Shown here: piece after piece, positions 1-6,099 of the stretch
Layout of the letters: every line of letters starts with the position of its first letter
How positions within the stretch are numbered: position 1 is the first letter of the stretch
Assembly: GCA_022712735.1 (NCBI GenBank)
Contig: JAFLKA010000062.1
Location: 1-6,934, forward strand
DNA: 6,934 nt
Reading direction: 5' to 3'
From: Marinosulfonomonas sp.
GTDB taxonomy: Bacteria; Pseudomonadota; Alphaproteobacteria; Rhodobacterales; Rhodobacteraceae
Program-made: the position numbers and the translations under genes
The notes under the pieces: generated by a model
The model's input: only the letters and a program-made list of their open reading frames with translations
The model's database searches: none
What the model was told of the DNA's origin: nothing

Positions 1-1
1 G

Positions 2-685
2 CTGTTTCGCGCCCAGACACCGCAAGGGTTTCGCCTGAATGACATTCTAGCGGCCTATGCGGCCCATATCGGTGGGGCTGCCGATGATGTCGAGGTCGCG
101 TTGGCGCACGGGCTGGACGTGGCGATTGTGGTCGGGGACGAGGCGAACCTGAAAATCACCCATGCTGGCGATTTTGCCCGCGCAGAAAAACGACTGGAGC
201 AGGATCTGGATATACGGCTGGGCAACGGGTTTGATGTGCACCGGTTTTGTAGCGGCAACCATGTGGTGCTGTGCGGCGTAAAGGTGCCGCATGACCACGG
301 GCTTGAGGGCCATTCGGACGCTGATGTCGGCATGCACGCAGTGACGGATGCAATATACGGCGCGTTGGCAATGGGCGACATTGGCCAACATTTTCCACCG
401 TCTGACCCACAATGGAAAGGGGCTGCCTCGCACATCTTTCTGGAACATGCCGTTGCATTGGCCACTGACCACGGGTTCACCATTTCCAACACCGATTGCA
501 CCCTGATTTGCGAGATGCCAAAGATCGGCCCGCACGCTGTGGCGATGCGGCAGGAAATGGCGCGGATCATGGGGATGGATGTGGGGCGCGTGAGCGTAAA
601 GGCAACCACGTCTGAGCGTCTGGGGTTTACGGGACGCGGCGAGGGTATTGCCGCAATCGCAACGGTAACATTGGTGAAAACATGA
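2..685 (+). CDS. ispDF: Bifunctional IspD/IspF enzyme of the MEP isoprenoid pathway (5' end missing)
   Basis: This is the C-terminal 227 residues of a fused cytosolic enzyme. IspD joins CTP to methylerythritol phosphate. IspF cyclises CDP-ME 2-phosphate to MEcPP, releasing CMP. The frame is open from the first bases of the window, so the gene starts upstream. The IspD end is seen as T-P-Q-G-F (about 17-31), then A-D-D-V-E-V and L-K-I-T. The IspF domain starts near 206 with G-N-G-F-D-V-H (Asp codon 233-235, His codon 239-241, the metal-binding pair). It continues with G-H-S-D-A-D-V (near 308) and ends with the T-S-E-R-L-G-F and G-R-G-E-G-I motifs. The IspF part has about the normal length of the family. 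A TTG at 101 lies inside the IspD domain and is not a start. The stop overlaps the pgpA start (ATGA, 682-685), which suggests translational coupling. The fusion is common in alphaproteobacteria. Confidence 0.96.
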   Translation: MFRAQTPQGFRLNDILAAYAAHIGGAADDVEVALAHGLDVAIVVGDEANLKITHAGDFARAEKRLEQDLDIRLGNGFDVHRFCSGNHVVLCGVKVPHDHGLEGHSDADVGMHAVTDAIYGALAMGDIGQHFPPSDPQWKGAASHIFLEHAVALATDHGFTISNTDCTLICEMPKIGPHAVAMRQEMARIMGMDVGRVSVKATTSERLGFTGRGEGIAAIATVTLVKT

Positions 686-1176
686 GCAAACTGATCGCAA
701 CTTTTTTCTATGTCGGGCTGATCCGCCCTGCCCCCGGCACGTGGGGCTCCGCCGCAGCCATTCCTGTGGGGTATCTGATCCACGTGGCGGGCGGATTTCC
801 GGCACTTCTGGCAGCCACCATCGCGGTGTTTTTCATCGGCTGGTGGGCTACCATGCTCGAGACCCGCGGCAAGGATGACCATGACCCGAGCGAGATTGTG
901 ATTGACGAAGTAGCGGGCCAGTGGATCGCGCTGCTGCCGCTGTCGGGCGGGTTGTGGCACGCGGGCGTTGACCCTTGGGTGTTCCCCTACCCCGGCTGGA
1001 TCGCGGCATTCCTGTTGTTCCGGCTGTTTGACATCTGGAAACCCGGGCCTGTGGGTTGGGCAGATCGCAAATCTACCGCGTTCGGGGTGATGTTTGATGA
1101 TGTCATTGCGGGCGTGATGGCGGCCATTGTGGTGGCGGGTGCAGCGGCGTTCAGCCACGGGGTTTTGATGCAATGA
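682..1176 (+). CDS. pgpA: Phosphatidylglycerophosphatase A
   Basis: This inner-membrane enzyme (164 residues, usual family length) removes the phosphate from phosphatidylglycerophosphate to give phosphatidylglycerol. Visible PgpA hallmarks are R-P-A-P-G-T-W-G-S (residues 15-23), D-E-x-x-G-Q (75-80, the acidic pair expected to bind metal), F-R-L-F-D-I-W-K-P (113-121) and F-D-D-V-I-A-G (138-144). About four hydrophobic stretches are seen, near residues 24-36, 40-59, 100-116 and 141-158. The ATG overlaps the end of ispDF by four bases, and the TGA overlaps the start of the cinA gene in the same way. The three genes are therefore very probably one transcript with coupled translation. Functionally it is not tied to its neighbours beyond general envelope and isoprenoid metabolism. 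Confidence 0.95.
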   Translation: MSKLIATFFYVGLIRPAPGTWGSAAAIPVGYLIHVAGGFPALLAATIAVFFIGWWATMLETRGKDDHDPSEIVIDEVAGQWIALLPLSGGLWHAGVDPWVFPYPGWIAAFLLFRLFDIWKPGPVGWADRKSTAFGVMFDDVIAGVMAAIVVAGAAAFSHGVLMQ

Positions 1177-1637
1177 GCGTAGCTGCCGATGTTCTGGTAG
1201 CGTGCCGCGCCAAAGGGCTGATCGTGGCAACCGCCGAGAGCTGCACCGGCGGCATGGTGGCGGCAGCGCTAACAGATATAGCCGGATCATCAGATGTGTT
1301 TGAACGCGGCTTTGTGACCTATTCAAACGCGGCCAAGATCGACATGCTGGGAGTGTCAGGCGCGACGCTTACCGCGCATGGGGCTGTCTCGGAACAAGTG
1401 GCACAAGAGATGGCCGAGGGCGCATTGGCCCGTTCAAAGGCAACCCTTGCAGTCTCCATTACCGGTATCGCGGGCCCCGGTCCGTCCGAGCATAAACCCG
1501 AGGGACGCGTGTGCTTCGGATTGGCGGAAACGGGCCAATCAACGCGGCTTTAGACAATAGAGTTTGGCGCATTGGGGCGGGCAAAGGTGCGAGCAGCCGC
1601 GCGGGATCATGCGTTGGAAATGTTGCTGCAGGGCTAG
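1173..1637 (+). pseudogene. CinA C-terminal-domain protein (NMN amidohydrolase family) interrupted by an in-frame TAG
   Basis: The family (PncC/CinA-C) deamidates nicotinamide mononucleotide to nicotinate mononucleotide in NAD recycling. The open part encodes 126 residues with A-T-A-E-S-C-T-G-G (19-27), Y-S-N-A-A-K (50-55), G-A-V-S-E-Q-V-A (70-77) and S-I-T-G-I-A-G-P-G (95-103). It ends at TAG 1551-1553. The next codons, in the same frame (1554-1634), give T-I-E-F-G-A-L-G-R-A and then V-R-A-A-A-R-D-H-A-L-E-M-L-L. This is the usual C-terminal strand and helix of the family, and it is followed by TAG at 1635-1637. Read through, the protein would have 154 residues, close to normal. A CAG-to-TAG change is the simplest origin, but this is inference. 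The product is either a truncated 126-residue protein (CDS 1173-1553), a readthrough protein, or the result of a base-call error. Residue 104 is Pro where a Gly is more usual. The start is the ATGA overlap with pgpA. Confidence 0.85.
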
Positions 1638-2080
1638 CCGTATAAAACCTTGGCCCGATCCTCGAATGCACGCATGGTGCGGCGCATGGCCTGCTCAAAC
1701 ACCACACCAATCAGTTTTTGCAAAATCACGTTCTTGAATTCAAAATCGACAAAAAAATCCACCTCGCATCCGCCCTGATCCTGATCGGTAAAGGACCAGT
1801 TTGATTTCAGGTATTTGAACGGCCCATCCAGATATTCGGTATCAATGGTTTTGGCGGATTTCGACAGTTTGACCGTGCTGCCGAACCGTTCCCGGAACAC
1901 CTTGAATGAAATCACCAGGTCCGCCTCGAGTAATTCGTAATCGCCCATATCCTTGCGTGACCGGATACGAGCCGCCGAAATCCACGGCAGGAACTGTGGA
2001 TAGGACATAACGTCAGCGGCCAGCGCATACATTTGCGTGGCCGTGTACGGCACGACCTTCTTTTCACCTTGCGTCGGCAT
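1634..2080 (-). CDS. Coq10/RatA-type START-domain protein (SRPBCC fold)
   Basis: A 148-residue protein of the Coq10/RatA group. Members are small lipid-binding START-like proteins; mitochondrial and bacterial Coq10 homologues bind ubiquinone and support respiration, while E. coli RatA was described as a ribosome-association toxin. Annotation pipelines often call this family 'type II toxin-antitoxin RatA', but no partner is present, and in this lineage a quinone-chaperone role is more likely (inference). Family marks are D-V-x-S-Y-P-Q-F-L-P-W (residues 23-33) and the C-terminal helix with F-E-Q-A-M-R-R-T-M-R-A-F-E-x-R-A ending in L-Y-G. The frame can be extended upstream to 2152, but the ATG at 2078-2080 has an AAGAGG Shine-Dalgarno sequence four bases upstream and gives the usual N-terminus. 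Its TAG stop shares the palindrome CTAG (1634-1637) with the end of the convergent cinA gene. Confidence 0.88.
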   Translation of the reverse strand: MPTQGEKKVVPYTATQMYALAADVMSYPQFLPWISAARIRSRKDMGDYELLEADLVISFKVFRERFGSTVKLSKSAKTIDTEYLDGPFKYLKSNWSFTDQDQGGCEVDFFVDFEFKNVILQKLIGVVFEQAMRRTMRAFEDRAKVLYG

Positions 2081-2084
2081 GTCG

Positions 2085-2089
2085 CCTCT
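2085..2089 (-). promoter_or_regulatory. Ribosome binding site of the Coq10/RatA-like gene
   Basis: AGAGG on the minus strand (inside AAAAGAGG) ends four bases before the ATG at 2080. It decides in favour of this start over the longer reading frame that would run into the hpt start region. Confidence 0.6.
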
Positions 2090-2138
2090 TTTGTTCGTGA
2101 CACTTCCGCGATAGTTCGTATTGTGCGAAGGGAAAATC

Positions 2139-2145
2139 AAGGGGG
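2139..2145 (+). promoter_or_regulatory. Ribosome binding site of hpt
   Basis: AAGGGGG lies five bases before the ATG at 2151. It supports this start over the in-frame TTG at 2121, which has no comparable site. Confidence 0.6.
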
Positions 2146-2150
2146 AAACC

Positions 2151-2687
2151 ATGCCAACGCGTCCTTATGTCATCGATGAAATGATCTCGGCCAAGACCAT
2201 TGCGGCGCGCATTGAGGATCTTTCACGTGAAATCCATGATGCGTTCGAGGGCACCGACAAGCTGGTGGTGGTTGGCCTGTTGCGCGGGTCCTTCGTGTTT
2301 ATCGCCGACCTTGTGCGCGAGTTGGACCTGCCGGTCGAGGTGGATTTCCTTGAGGCCACATCATACGGCGACAGCATGGAATCCAGCCGCGAAGTGCGGA
2401 TTATGAAGGATTTGCGCGGCAAGATCGGCGGGCGCGATGTGCTGTTGGTCGAGGATATCGTCGACACCGGTTTTACGTTGAAACATGTGGTCGGGTTGCT
2501 GAAGGCGCGCAAGCCCGCGCATCTGAAAACCATTGCCTTGCTGAACAAGCAATCACGCCGCGAAGTCGACATTAACGCCGACTGGGTCGGCTTTGAAATC
2601 CCTGATGAATTTGTGGTTGGATACGGAATCGACTTTGCCCAGAGAAACCGCAACCTGCCCTACATCGGTAAGGTGCGATTTACCTGA
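2151..2687 (+). CDS. hpt: Hypoxanthine phosphoribosyltransferase
   Basis: This cytosolic purine-salvage enzyme joins hypoxanthine (often also guanine) to PRPP to form IMP or GMP. The 178-residue protein has the usual length. Visible type I phosphoribosyltransferase features are L-L-R-G-S (residues 43-47, PRPP pyrophosphate loop), the flexible-loop S-Y-G-D-S (71-75), and the PRPP-binding signature [11 protein letters not shown] (100-110) with its two acidic residues. The purine-binding lysine region L-L-N-K-Q-S-R-R (130-137) and the C-terminal V-G-Y-G-I-D and R-N-L-P-Y-I-G (167-173) are also present. All key residues seem intact. It is divergent from the Coq10/RatA-like gene, with about 70 bases between the starts that must hold both promoters. 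No clear terminator follows; only a 4-bp TGCC/GGCA hairpin is seen just after the stop. Confidence 0.95.
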   Translation: MPTRPYVIDEMISAKTIAARIEDLSREIHDAFEGTDKLVVVGLLRGSFVFIADLVRELDLPVEVDFLEATSYGDSMESSREVRIMKDLRGKIGGRDVLLVEDIVDTGFTLKHVVGLLKARKPAHLKTIALLNKQSRREVDINADWVGFEIPDEFVVGYGIDFAQRNRNLPYIGKVRFT

Positions 2688-2824
2688 TATCGCTCCCTTG
2701 CCTGTAGGCAGAAGATTAAACACACAATGGAAAATAGGCTGGAATTCCATACTATTACGAAAAGTTAATATCTGCTATTCTAATCTTAATATTTTATAAA
2801 TGAACTTTTTTGAGGATTAATTAC
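2688..2824 (+). promoter_or_regulatory. A+T-rich leader upstream of the first barrel gene
   Basis: This 137-base gap holds no gene. Its second half (about 2750-2811) is much richer in A+T than the rest of the window and probably contains the promoter of the gene at 2825. TATAAA at 2795-2800 could be a -10 element, but I see no good -35 at the right distance. The palindrome TGGAATTCCA (2740-2749) is a possible operator, with nothing more to support it. GAGG at 2812-2815 is the ribosome binding site, nine bases before the ATG at 2825. It rules against the in-frame TTG at 2810, which overlaps it. Confidence 0.4.
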
Positions 2825-3802
2825 ATGCGAAATGCCGCAATTGGTCTATGCACCATTGGTTTCCTTTCGGCCTCCAGCGCAACAGCACAGTCGCTTCCGG
2901 ACAATATGTATTTTGATGGGCATATTGAAATTACCAGCCTACACACCTCCAGTTTTGACGAACGCATTGGACGGGCCAATCTAAATTTCGGATTGACCCC
3001 GACAAGAGATAACAGACTGGCCATCGGGTTTTCACTGGGTGTTGACGCCATCAATTTCAACGACGCCAATCTAAGCGAAACCGCGATATACCCCGCCGTC
3101 ACATTTGCAATTGGCAACACCGGCTTGCTTTCTGTCGGCGTGCCGCGCCCGGTTATGGATTACGGTTATATCCCCGAGGATACATTGGCCCATTCCGCAG
3201 GGATGGAATTTCTATTGGAAACAGCTGGTGTCAGCCGCTCTGCTACCTCGTTGCTATATCTTTACGATTCGTTATTTATCGGCAGCGATATCGATGTATA
3301 TGGGCTGCGGTATGACGGGGAATTCGGCAATACCAAGATTGGTGTCTCTTACCATCGGCTCAGCATAGACGGCAGTGTCGGTGATGAGGACGCATATTCT
3401 GTTGCGTTTCAACACCGGTTTGGCGGGATCAGTAGTTTCGCTGATACAATAGTGTTCGGTGGCGTTGAAAGTGTTGATGTCGGAACGAACAGACTAACGT
3501 CCTACAACCTTGGGATCGAGGCCAGTTCAGACAAGCTGCGCACCGGTTTGATCTTCTCGCACAGTGAATTTTCTTTTGAGGTAGATACTATAAACTTGTA
3601 TGCCGAATACAAGATTTCCGACAGCTTTTCGGCAGCAGGTTCTATATTGAATGTGGATGTCAGTGGTGGTTCAAGCAACATCTATGGTGTGGGGGTGGAA
3701 TACCAATTCCTGAACGGCGGATATGTAAATGCAAACTATTCGGATCAGGACCTACTCGGCAGTGATGCATTTTACGAAATCTCTTTAGGCTGGCGGTTTT
3801 AG
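2825..3802 (+). CDS. Exported beta-barrel outer-membrane protein, paralog 1 (family not recognised)
   Basis: A 325-residue protein. Residues 1-21 look like a Sec signal peptide (positive Arg2, hydrophobic core, A-T-A before Gln22). The mature part is made of alternating hydrophobic/polar segments with many Gly, Ser, Tyr and Asp, and it ends in W-R-F. A C-terminal aromatic is the usual mark of outer-membrane barrels recognised by BamA. It shares G-V-P-R-x-V-x-D-x-G-Y (105-115), Y-G-L-R-Y-D-G-x-F-G-N-T-K (159-171) and N-I-Y-G-V-G-V (285-291) with the next gene. The two are tandem paralogs of similar length. I infer a porin-like or structural barrel; no substrate can be named. The mature part contains no cysteine. 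Base composition is more A+T-rich than the flanking housekeeping genes, which may reflect relaxed codon use or transfer. The start is set by GAGG at 2812-2815. Confidence 0.8.
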   Translation: MRNAAIGLCTIGFLSASSATAQSLPDNMYFDGHIEITSLHTSSFDERIGRANLNFGLTPTRDNRLAIGFSLGVDAINFNDANLSETAIYPAVTFAIGNTGLLSVGVPRPVMDYGYIPEDTLAHSAGMEFLLETAGVSRSATSLLYLYDSLFIGSDIDVYGLRYDGEFGNTKIGVSYHRLSIDGSVGDEDAYSVAFQHRFGGISSFADTIVFGGVESVDVGTNRLTSYNLGIEASSDKLRTGLIFSHSEFSFEVDTINLYAEYKISDSFSAAGSILNVDVSGGSSNIYGVGVEYQFLNGGYVNANYSDQDLLGSDAFYEISLGWRF

Positions 3803-3832
3803 AACACACGTCAAGAAAACTCTGGGCTATTT

Positions 3833-3864
3833 ACGCCACCCGCTGATATTTCAGCGGGTGGCGT
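3833..3864 (+). terminator. Perfect 14-bp hairpin behind the first barrel gene
   Basis: The arms 3833-3846 and 3851-3864 are perfectly complementary (ACGCCACCCGCTGA against TCAGCGGGTGGCGT) with a TATT loop. The site lies 30 bases after the stop of the first barrel gene. The strong G+C-rich stem suggests a transcription terminator or mRNA 3'-end stabiliser. No T-run follows at once; the nearest is six T at 3880-3885. That run sits in the loop of a weaker second stem, GCTATTT (3867-3873) with AAATAGC (3889-3895), which is followed by GTTTTC. Confidence 0.6.
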
Positions 3865-3923
3865 CAGCTATTTCACCGGTTTTTTCACAAATAGCGTTTT
3901 CTCCCTCCGGCTGACCTGCATCA

Positions 3924-3952
3924 TTCCGAACACGCCCGAAAAGGCGTATAAT
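3924..3952 (+). promoter_or_regulatory. Candidate sigma70-type promoter of the second barrel gene
   Basis: TATAAT at 3947-3952 is a perfect -10 hexamer. TTCCGA at 3924-3929 sits 17 bases upstream and is only a half match to a -35, so an activator may be needed. Transcription would start near 3959, giving a leader of about 37 bases before the ATG at 3996. It lies after the hairpin that closes the previous gene, so the two barrel genes can be expressed separately. Confidence 0.45.
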
Positions 3953-3982
3953 TACCCTACGGAAATGCGGATACAAAATGAT

Positions 3983-3990
3983 GGAGGAAG
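3983..3990 (+). promoter_or_regulatory. Ribosome binding site of the second barrel gene
   Basis: GGAGGAAG lies five bases before the ATG at 3996. It lies inside the reading frame opened by the ATG at 3978, so it favours the later start, which also begins directly with the signal peptide. Confidence 0.7.
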
Positions 3991-3995
3991 TGTTG

Positions 3996-4946
3996 ATGAA
4001 ACAGTTTACTGCATGTGTATTCGGTGCCAGCCTATTGGCGGCAACGGGCGCTTTTGCCCAGTCATCTGCGGTTGGTGACCGGTTTTATATCACTGGTTAT
4101 GGCGAACTCGGGTATTACGATACAGGCTCAAATGACGGTAGCTTTTATCGGATTGATACCGATATGGGGCTGGCCCCTTTATCTGGAGCAAACGGGCTCG
4201 GGATTGGGTTCGGCTTTAGTTTGGGGATTGATGCTTATGGCCTGTCTGGCTTTGACGCATCCGCCCTCTATCCGGCAATCGAGCTGGGCAGCGGCATCGG
4301 GAAATTCTCGTTCGGTGTGCCGCGTTCGGTTCTGGATCGCGGTTACTTCCCCGAACGCAAGTTTGCCAACAACACATTGGTTGATCTGGAGCTTCGTACC
4401 ATTGAAGCGTCTGTTGTCGGGTCACACTATCTGCATAGCGACGATACCATCTATGGCCTTCGTTATGATGGTACTTTTGGCAATACAAAGGTGGGCGCAT
4501 CATATCATTACATTGATGCAACCAGCAGTAATGCCGACGCTTTTACCATTGCCGCCAGCCACAGTTTTGCGGGCCCCAGCAGCATGGTGGATTTCATGCT
4601 CTATGGCGGGGTTGAGCATCTGACCACCACGACCTCGGATATGACCAAGTACCGCATCGGTGCCGAGGGATACTGGGACAGGATGACGGTCGGGGTTTCC
4701 TATACCGATTGGAACACATCCTCCACCCTGACGTTTACAACCGCCTATGTGGATTACATGGTCCTGAACGACCTAACACTGACCGCGTCATTAGGGCATA
4801 TCGGATCGGGTAGCGGGACGAATATCTACGGGGTCGGGGTTCAATACGACTTCCTGAAGAAGGCCTACGTCAAGGCCAGCATTCTGGATACGGATTCATC
4901 CAGCTCAGACCCCTTTGTCGAGGTCATGCTAGGCTGGAAGTTCTAG
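3996..4946 (+). CDS. Exported beta-barrel outer-membrane protein, paralog 2 (family not recognised)
   Basis: A 316-residue protein. The signal peptide is M-K-Q-F followed by a hydrophobic core and A-F-A (19-21) before Gln22, the same cleavage position as in the preceding paralog. The mature part has alternating strand-like segments and ends in L-G-W-K-F with a C-terminal Phe. Shared motifs with paralog 1 are G-V-P-R-S-V-L-D-R-G-Y (107-117), Y-G-L-R-Y-D-G-T-F-G-N-T-K (153-165) and N-I-Y-G-V-G-V-Q-Y (276-284). The regions between the motifs have diverged strongly, as expected for surface loops. No cysteine is seen after the signal peptide. Codon use looks closer to the genome average than in paralog 1. 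An ATG at 3978 is possible but would add six residues and cover the ribosome binding site. Its role is unknown; an outer-membrane channel or structural barrel is inferred. Confidence 0.82.
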   Translation: MKQFTACVFGASLLAATGAFAQSSAVGDRFYITGYGELGYYDTGSNDGSFYRIDTDMGLAPLSGANGLGIGFGFSLGIDAYGLSGFDASALYPAIELGSGIGKFSFGVPRSVLDRGYFPERKFANNTLVDLELRTIEASVVGSHYLHSDDTIYGLRYDGTFGNTKVGASYHYIDATSSNADAFTIAASHSFAGPSSMVDFMLYGGVEHLTTTTSDMTKYRIGAEGYWDRMTVGVSYTDWNTSSTLTFTTAYVDYMVLNDLTLTASLGHIGSGSGTNIYGVGVQYDFLKKAYVKASILDTDSSSSDPFVEVMLGWKF

Positions 4947-4958
4947 GGACGGCTACAA

Positions 4959-4986
4959 TGGCCAGCGTGTAGTTTTACGCTAGCCA
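4959..4986 (+). terminator. Imperfect hairpin behind the second barrel gene
   Basis: Arms 4959-4968 and 4977-4986 (TGGCCAGCGT and ACGCTAGCCA) pair over ten positions with one mismatch, around an 8-base loop. The site starts 12 bases after the stop. There is no T-run behind it, so it may be a factor-dependent or weak terminator, or only an mRNA 3' structure. Confidence 0.4.
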
Positions 4987-5026
4987 AAAGGGCTGTGTTT
5001 CCCGGCTGGATCAGGTAAAAGAGGTC

Positions 5027-5215
5027 ATGCTTAACCCACGTCACCTATTGCGAATGTCCAAATGGGCCAGAAAACCACCTAGTGAAAAACGGGTAAAGCT
5101 GGTGATCGGGATTGTCGTGATTTGTCTGATCCTGTTTGCGATTGAACGCTGGATCGGGGTGCCCGAATGGATGCAGATGGAGTTGCCCCGCCGTGGGGGC
5201 CGGATCACCCGATAG
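5027..5215 (+). CDS. Small single-pass membrane protein (62 residues, function unknown)
   Basis: The N-terminal 24 residues are strongly basic (R-K-P-P-S-E-K-R-V-K). One hydrophobic segment follows (about 25-39), then a short tail with W-I-G-V-P-E-W and a basic end. By the positive-inside rule the N-terminus should be in the cytoplasm. I recall similar short proteins beginning H-L-L-R-M-x-x-W-A-R and P-P-S-x-x-R-V in related Rhodobacteraceae, so this is probably a conserved hypothetical protein, but no function is known to me. A GAGG (5021-5024) sits only two bases before the ATG, closer than usual. An AGG at 5013-5015 is 11 bases away. The next ATG (codon 10, 5054) has no better site. It lies on the same strand as the ClpP-like gene and 62 bases upstream of it. 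Confidence 0.72.
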   Translation: MLNPRHLLRMSKWARKPPSEKRVKLVIGIVVICLILFAIERWIGVPEWMQMELPRRGGRITR

Positions 5216-5277
5216 CAAAATGCGTCTGGAAAACGGGGGCTGCTGACTTTGCTAAATAGAACGACTAAACTGGTTTA

Positions 5278-6099
5278 ATGGTTCTATTCGCAATTAACCA
5301 TTGGCGTGGGAAACACTCACCGCTCTTGTCCTTGATCGGGGTCTTGATTGGGCTAGGAATTGTCATCCATGTGCTGTTTGGTGTCCTGCCGCACCCGATT
5401 GCCTATCCACTCGTTGTTCTGATCATTACCACCGCTATAGCCCTGTTAATCTGGCAGATCACCGGCACATTGCGATCCGTTGAGCGCACCCTGAAAGGTA
5501 GCGGTGATATGATCCTGTATTGGGGCTGTTATGGCGCATCCCTAGGGGCGGCGTTGGTGATGGCCGTCGATCTGACCTCGCTTATGTCCACCACATCAGG
5601 GGCCAACCCACCGCCTGCCCCGCAATCGTATGATCTTGAGGTACGCGGCGATACCATCCTGATTGAGGGCTTTATCGGGTTTCGCACCAACACCGCGCTA
5701 CGTGCGCTGCTGGATGGGCCTGACGCGACTTACACAAAGGTGCGTCTAAACAGTGATGGCGGGCGGATATTTGCCGCACGCGCCATTGCCAGCGCGTTGA
5801 TATTGCATGATATAAATACCGAGGTTGCGGGGCGCTGTGCTTCGGCCTGCACGCTGATTTTTATGGCTGGCAAGCAGCGGCATTTACGGGATGGTGGGCA
5901 GATCGGCTTTCACCAGTATCTGCAAACCAGTGGCGTTCAATTGCTTGATACAGTTGAGGAACAGAAAAAGGACCGCGCCTATTTCAAGTCGCGCGGCGTG
6001 TCGGACGGGTTTATCTCAGCCATGTTTCAGGCCGCGCATCAGGACATCTGGTTTCCGGATCGGGAAGAATTGAGGGCGGCCGGTATTGTGACGGATTAA
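5278..6099 (+). CDS. Membrane-anchored periplasmic ClpP/crotonase-fold protein
   Basis: A 273-residue protein. Three membrane segments are visible (about 16-37, 41-61 and 79-100), with basic stretches before the first (H-W-R-G-K-H) and after the second (R-S-V-E-R-T-L-K). This predicts that the C-terminal domain (about 101-273) is periplasmic. That domain resembles the ClpP-like 'predicted periplasmic protein' group (COG3904-type, by recollection). It has L-N-S-D-G-G-R (157-163), like the glycine-rich oxyanion loop, then C-A-S-A-C-T-L-I-F-M-A-G (187-198) with Ser189 in the nucleophile position, and G-F-H-Q-Y (210-214) with a candidate catalytic His212. Cys187 and Cys191 flank the serine and could form a disulphide in the periplasm. 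Peptidase activity is inferred, not shown. The ATG follows an in-frame stop (5266) and has no clear Shine-Dalgarno sequence. The TAA stop shares TTAA (6096-6099) with the convergent permease gene. Confidence 0.8.
   Translation: MVLFAINHWRGKHSPLLSLIGVLIGLGIVIHVLFGVLPHPIAYPLVVLIITTAIALLIWQITGTLRSVERTLKGSGDMILYWGCYGASLGAALVMAVDLTSLMSTTSGANPPPAPQSYDLEVRGDTILIEGFIGFRTNTALRALLDGPDATYTKVRLNSDGGRIFAARAIASALILHDINTEVAGRCASACTLIFMAGKQRHLRDGGQIGFHQYLQTSGVQLLDTVEEQKKDRAYFKSRGVSDGFISAMFQAAHQDIWFPDREELRAAGIVTD

Noticed and set aside
101..685. A separate gene starting at TTG 101
   Set aside because: The frame is open upstream to the window edge and encodes the conserved IspD end (T-P-Q-G-F), so 101 is internal to ispDF.
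55..1326. Long antisense open frame on the minus strand (423 codons)
   Set aside because: It lies opposite three well-conserved + strand genes. Its translation is rich in Arg, Pro, His and Cys with no domain, as is typical of a shadow frame in G+C-rich DNA.
1173..1637. Frameshift as the cause of the short cinA gene
   Set aside because: The family-like C-terminal codons (from 1554) are in the same frame as the start (both start positions are multiples of three), so it is a nonsense codon and not a frameshift.
1634..2080. A toxin-antitoxin module based on the RatA-like name
   Set aside because: No antitoxin-like partner gene is adjacent on the same strand. The family name alone does not support a toxin role, and Coq10-type quinone binding is more likely.
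2081..2152. N-terminal extension of the Coq10/RatA-like protein to 2152
   Set aside because: It would overlap the hpt start, has no family similarity, and a good ribosome binding site points to the ATG at 2080.
2165..2653. Antisense open frame opposite hpt
   Set aside because: hpt is intact with all family motifs; the antisense product is Ser/Arg/Thr-rich with no recognisable feature or ribosome binding site.
2740..2749. Palindrome TGGAATTCCA as an operator
   Set aside because: A single 10-bp palindrome around an EcoRI-like core is likely by chance. There is no second copy or regulator gene nearby, so it is mentioned only within the leader entry.
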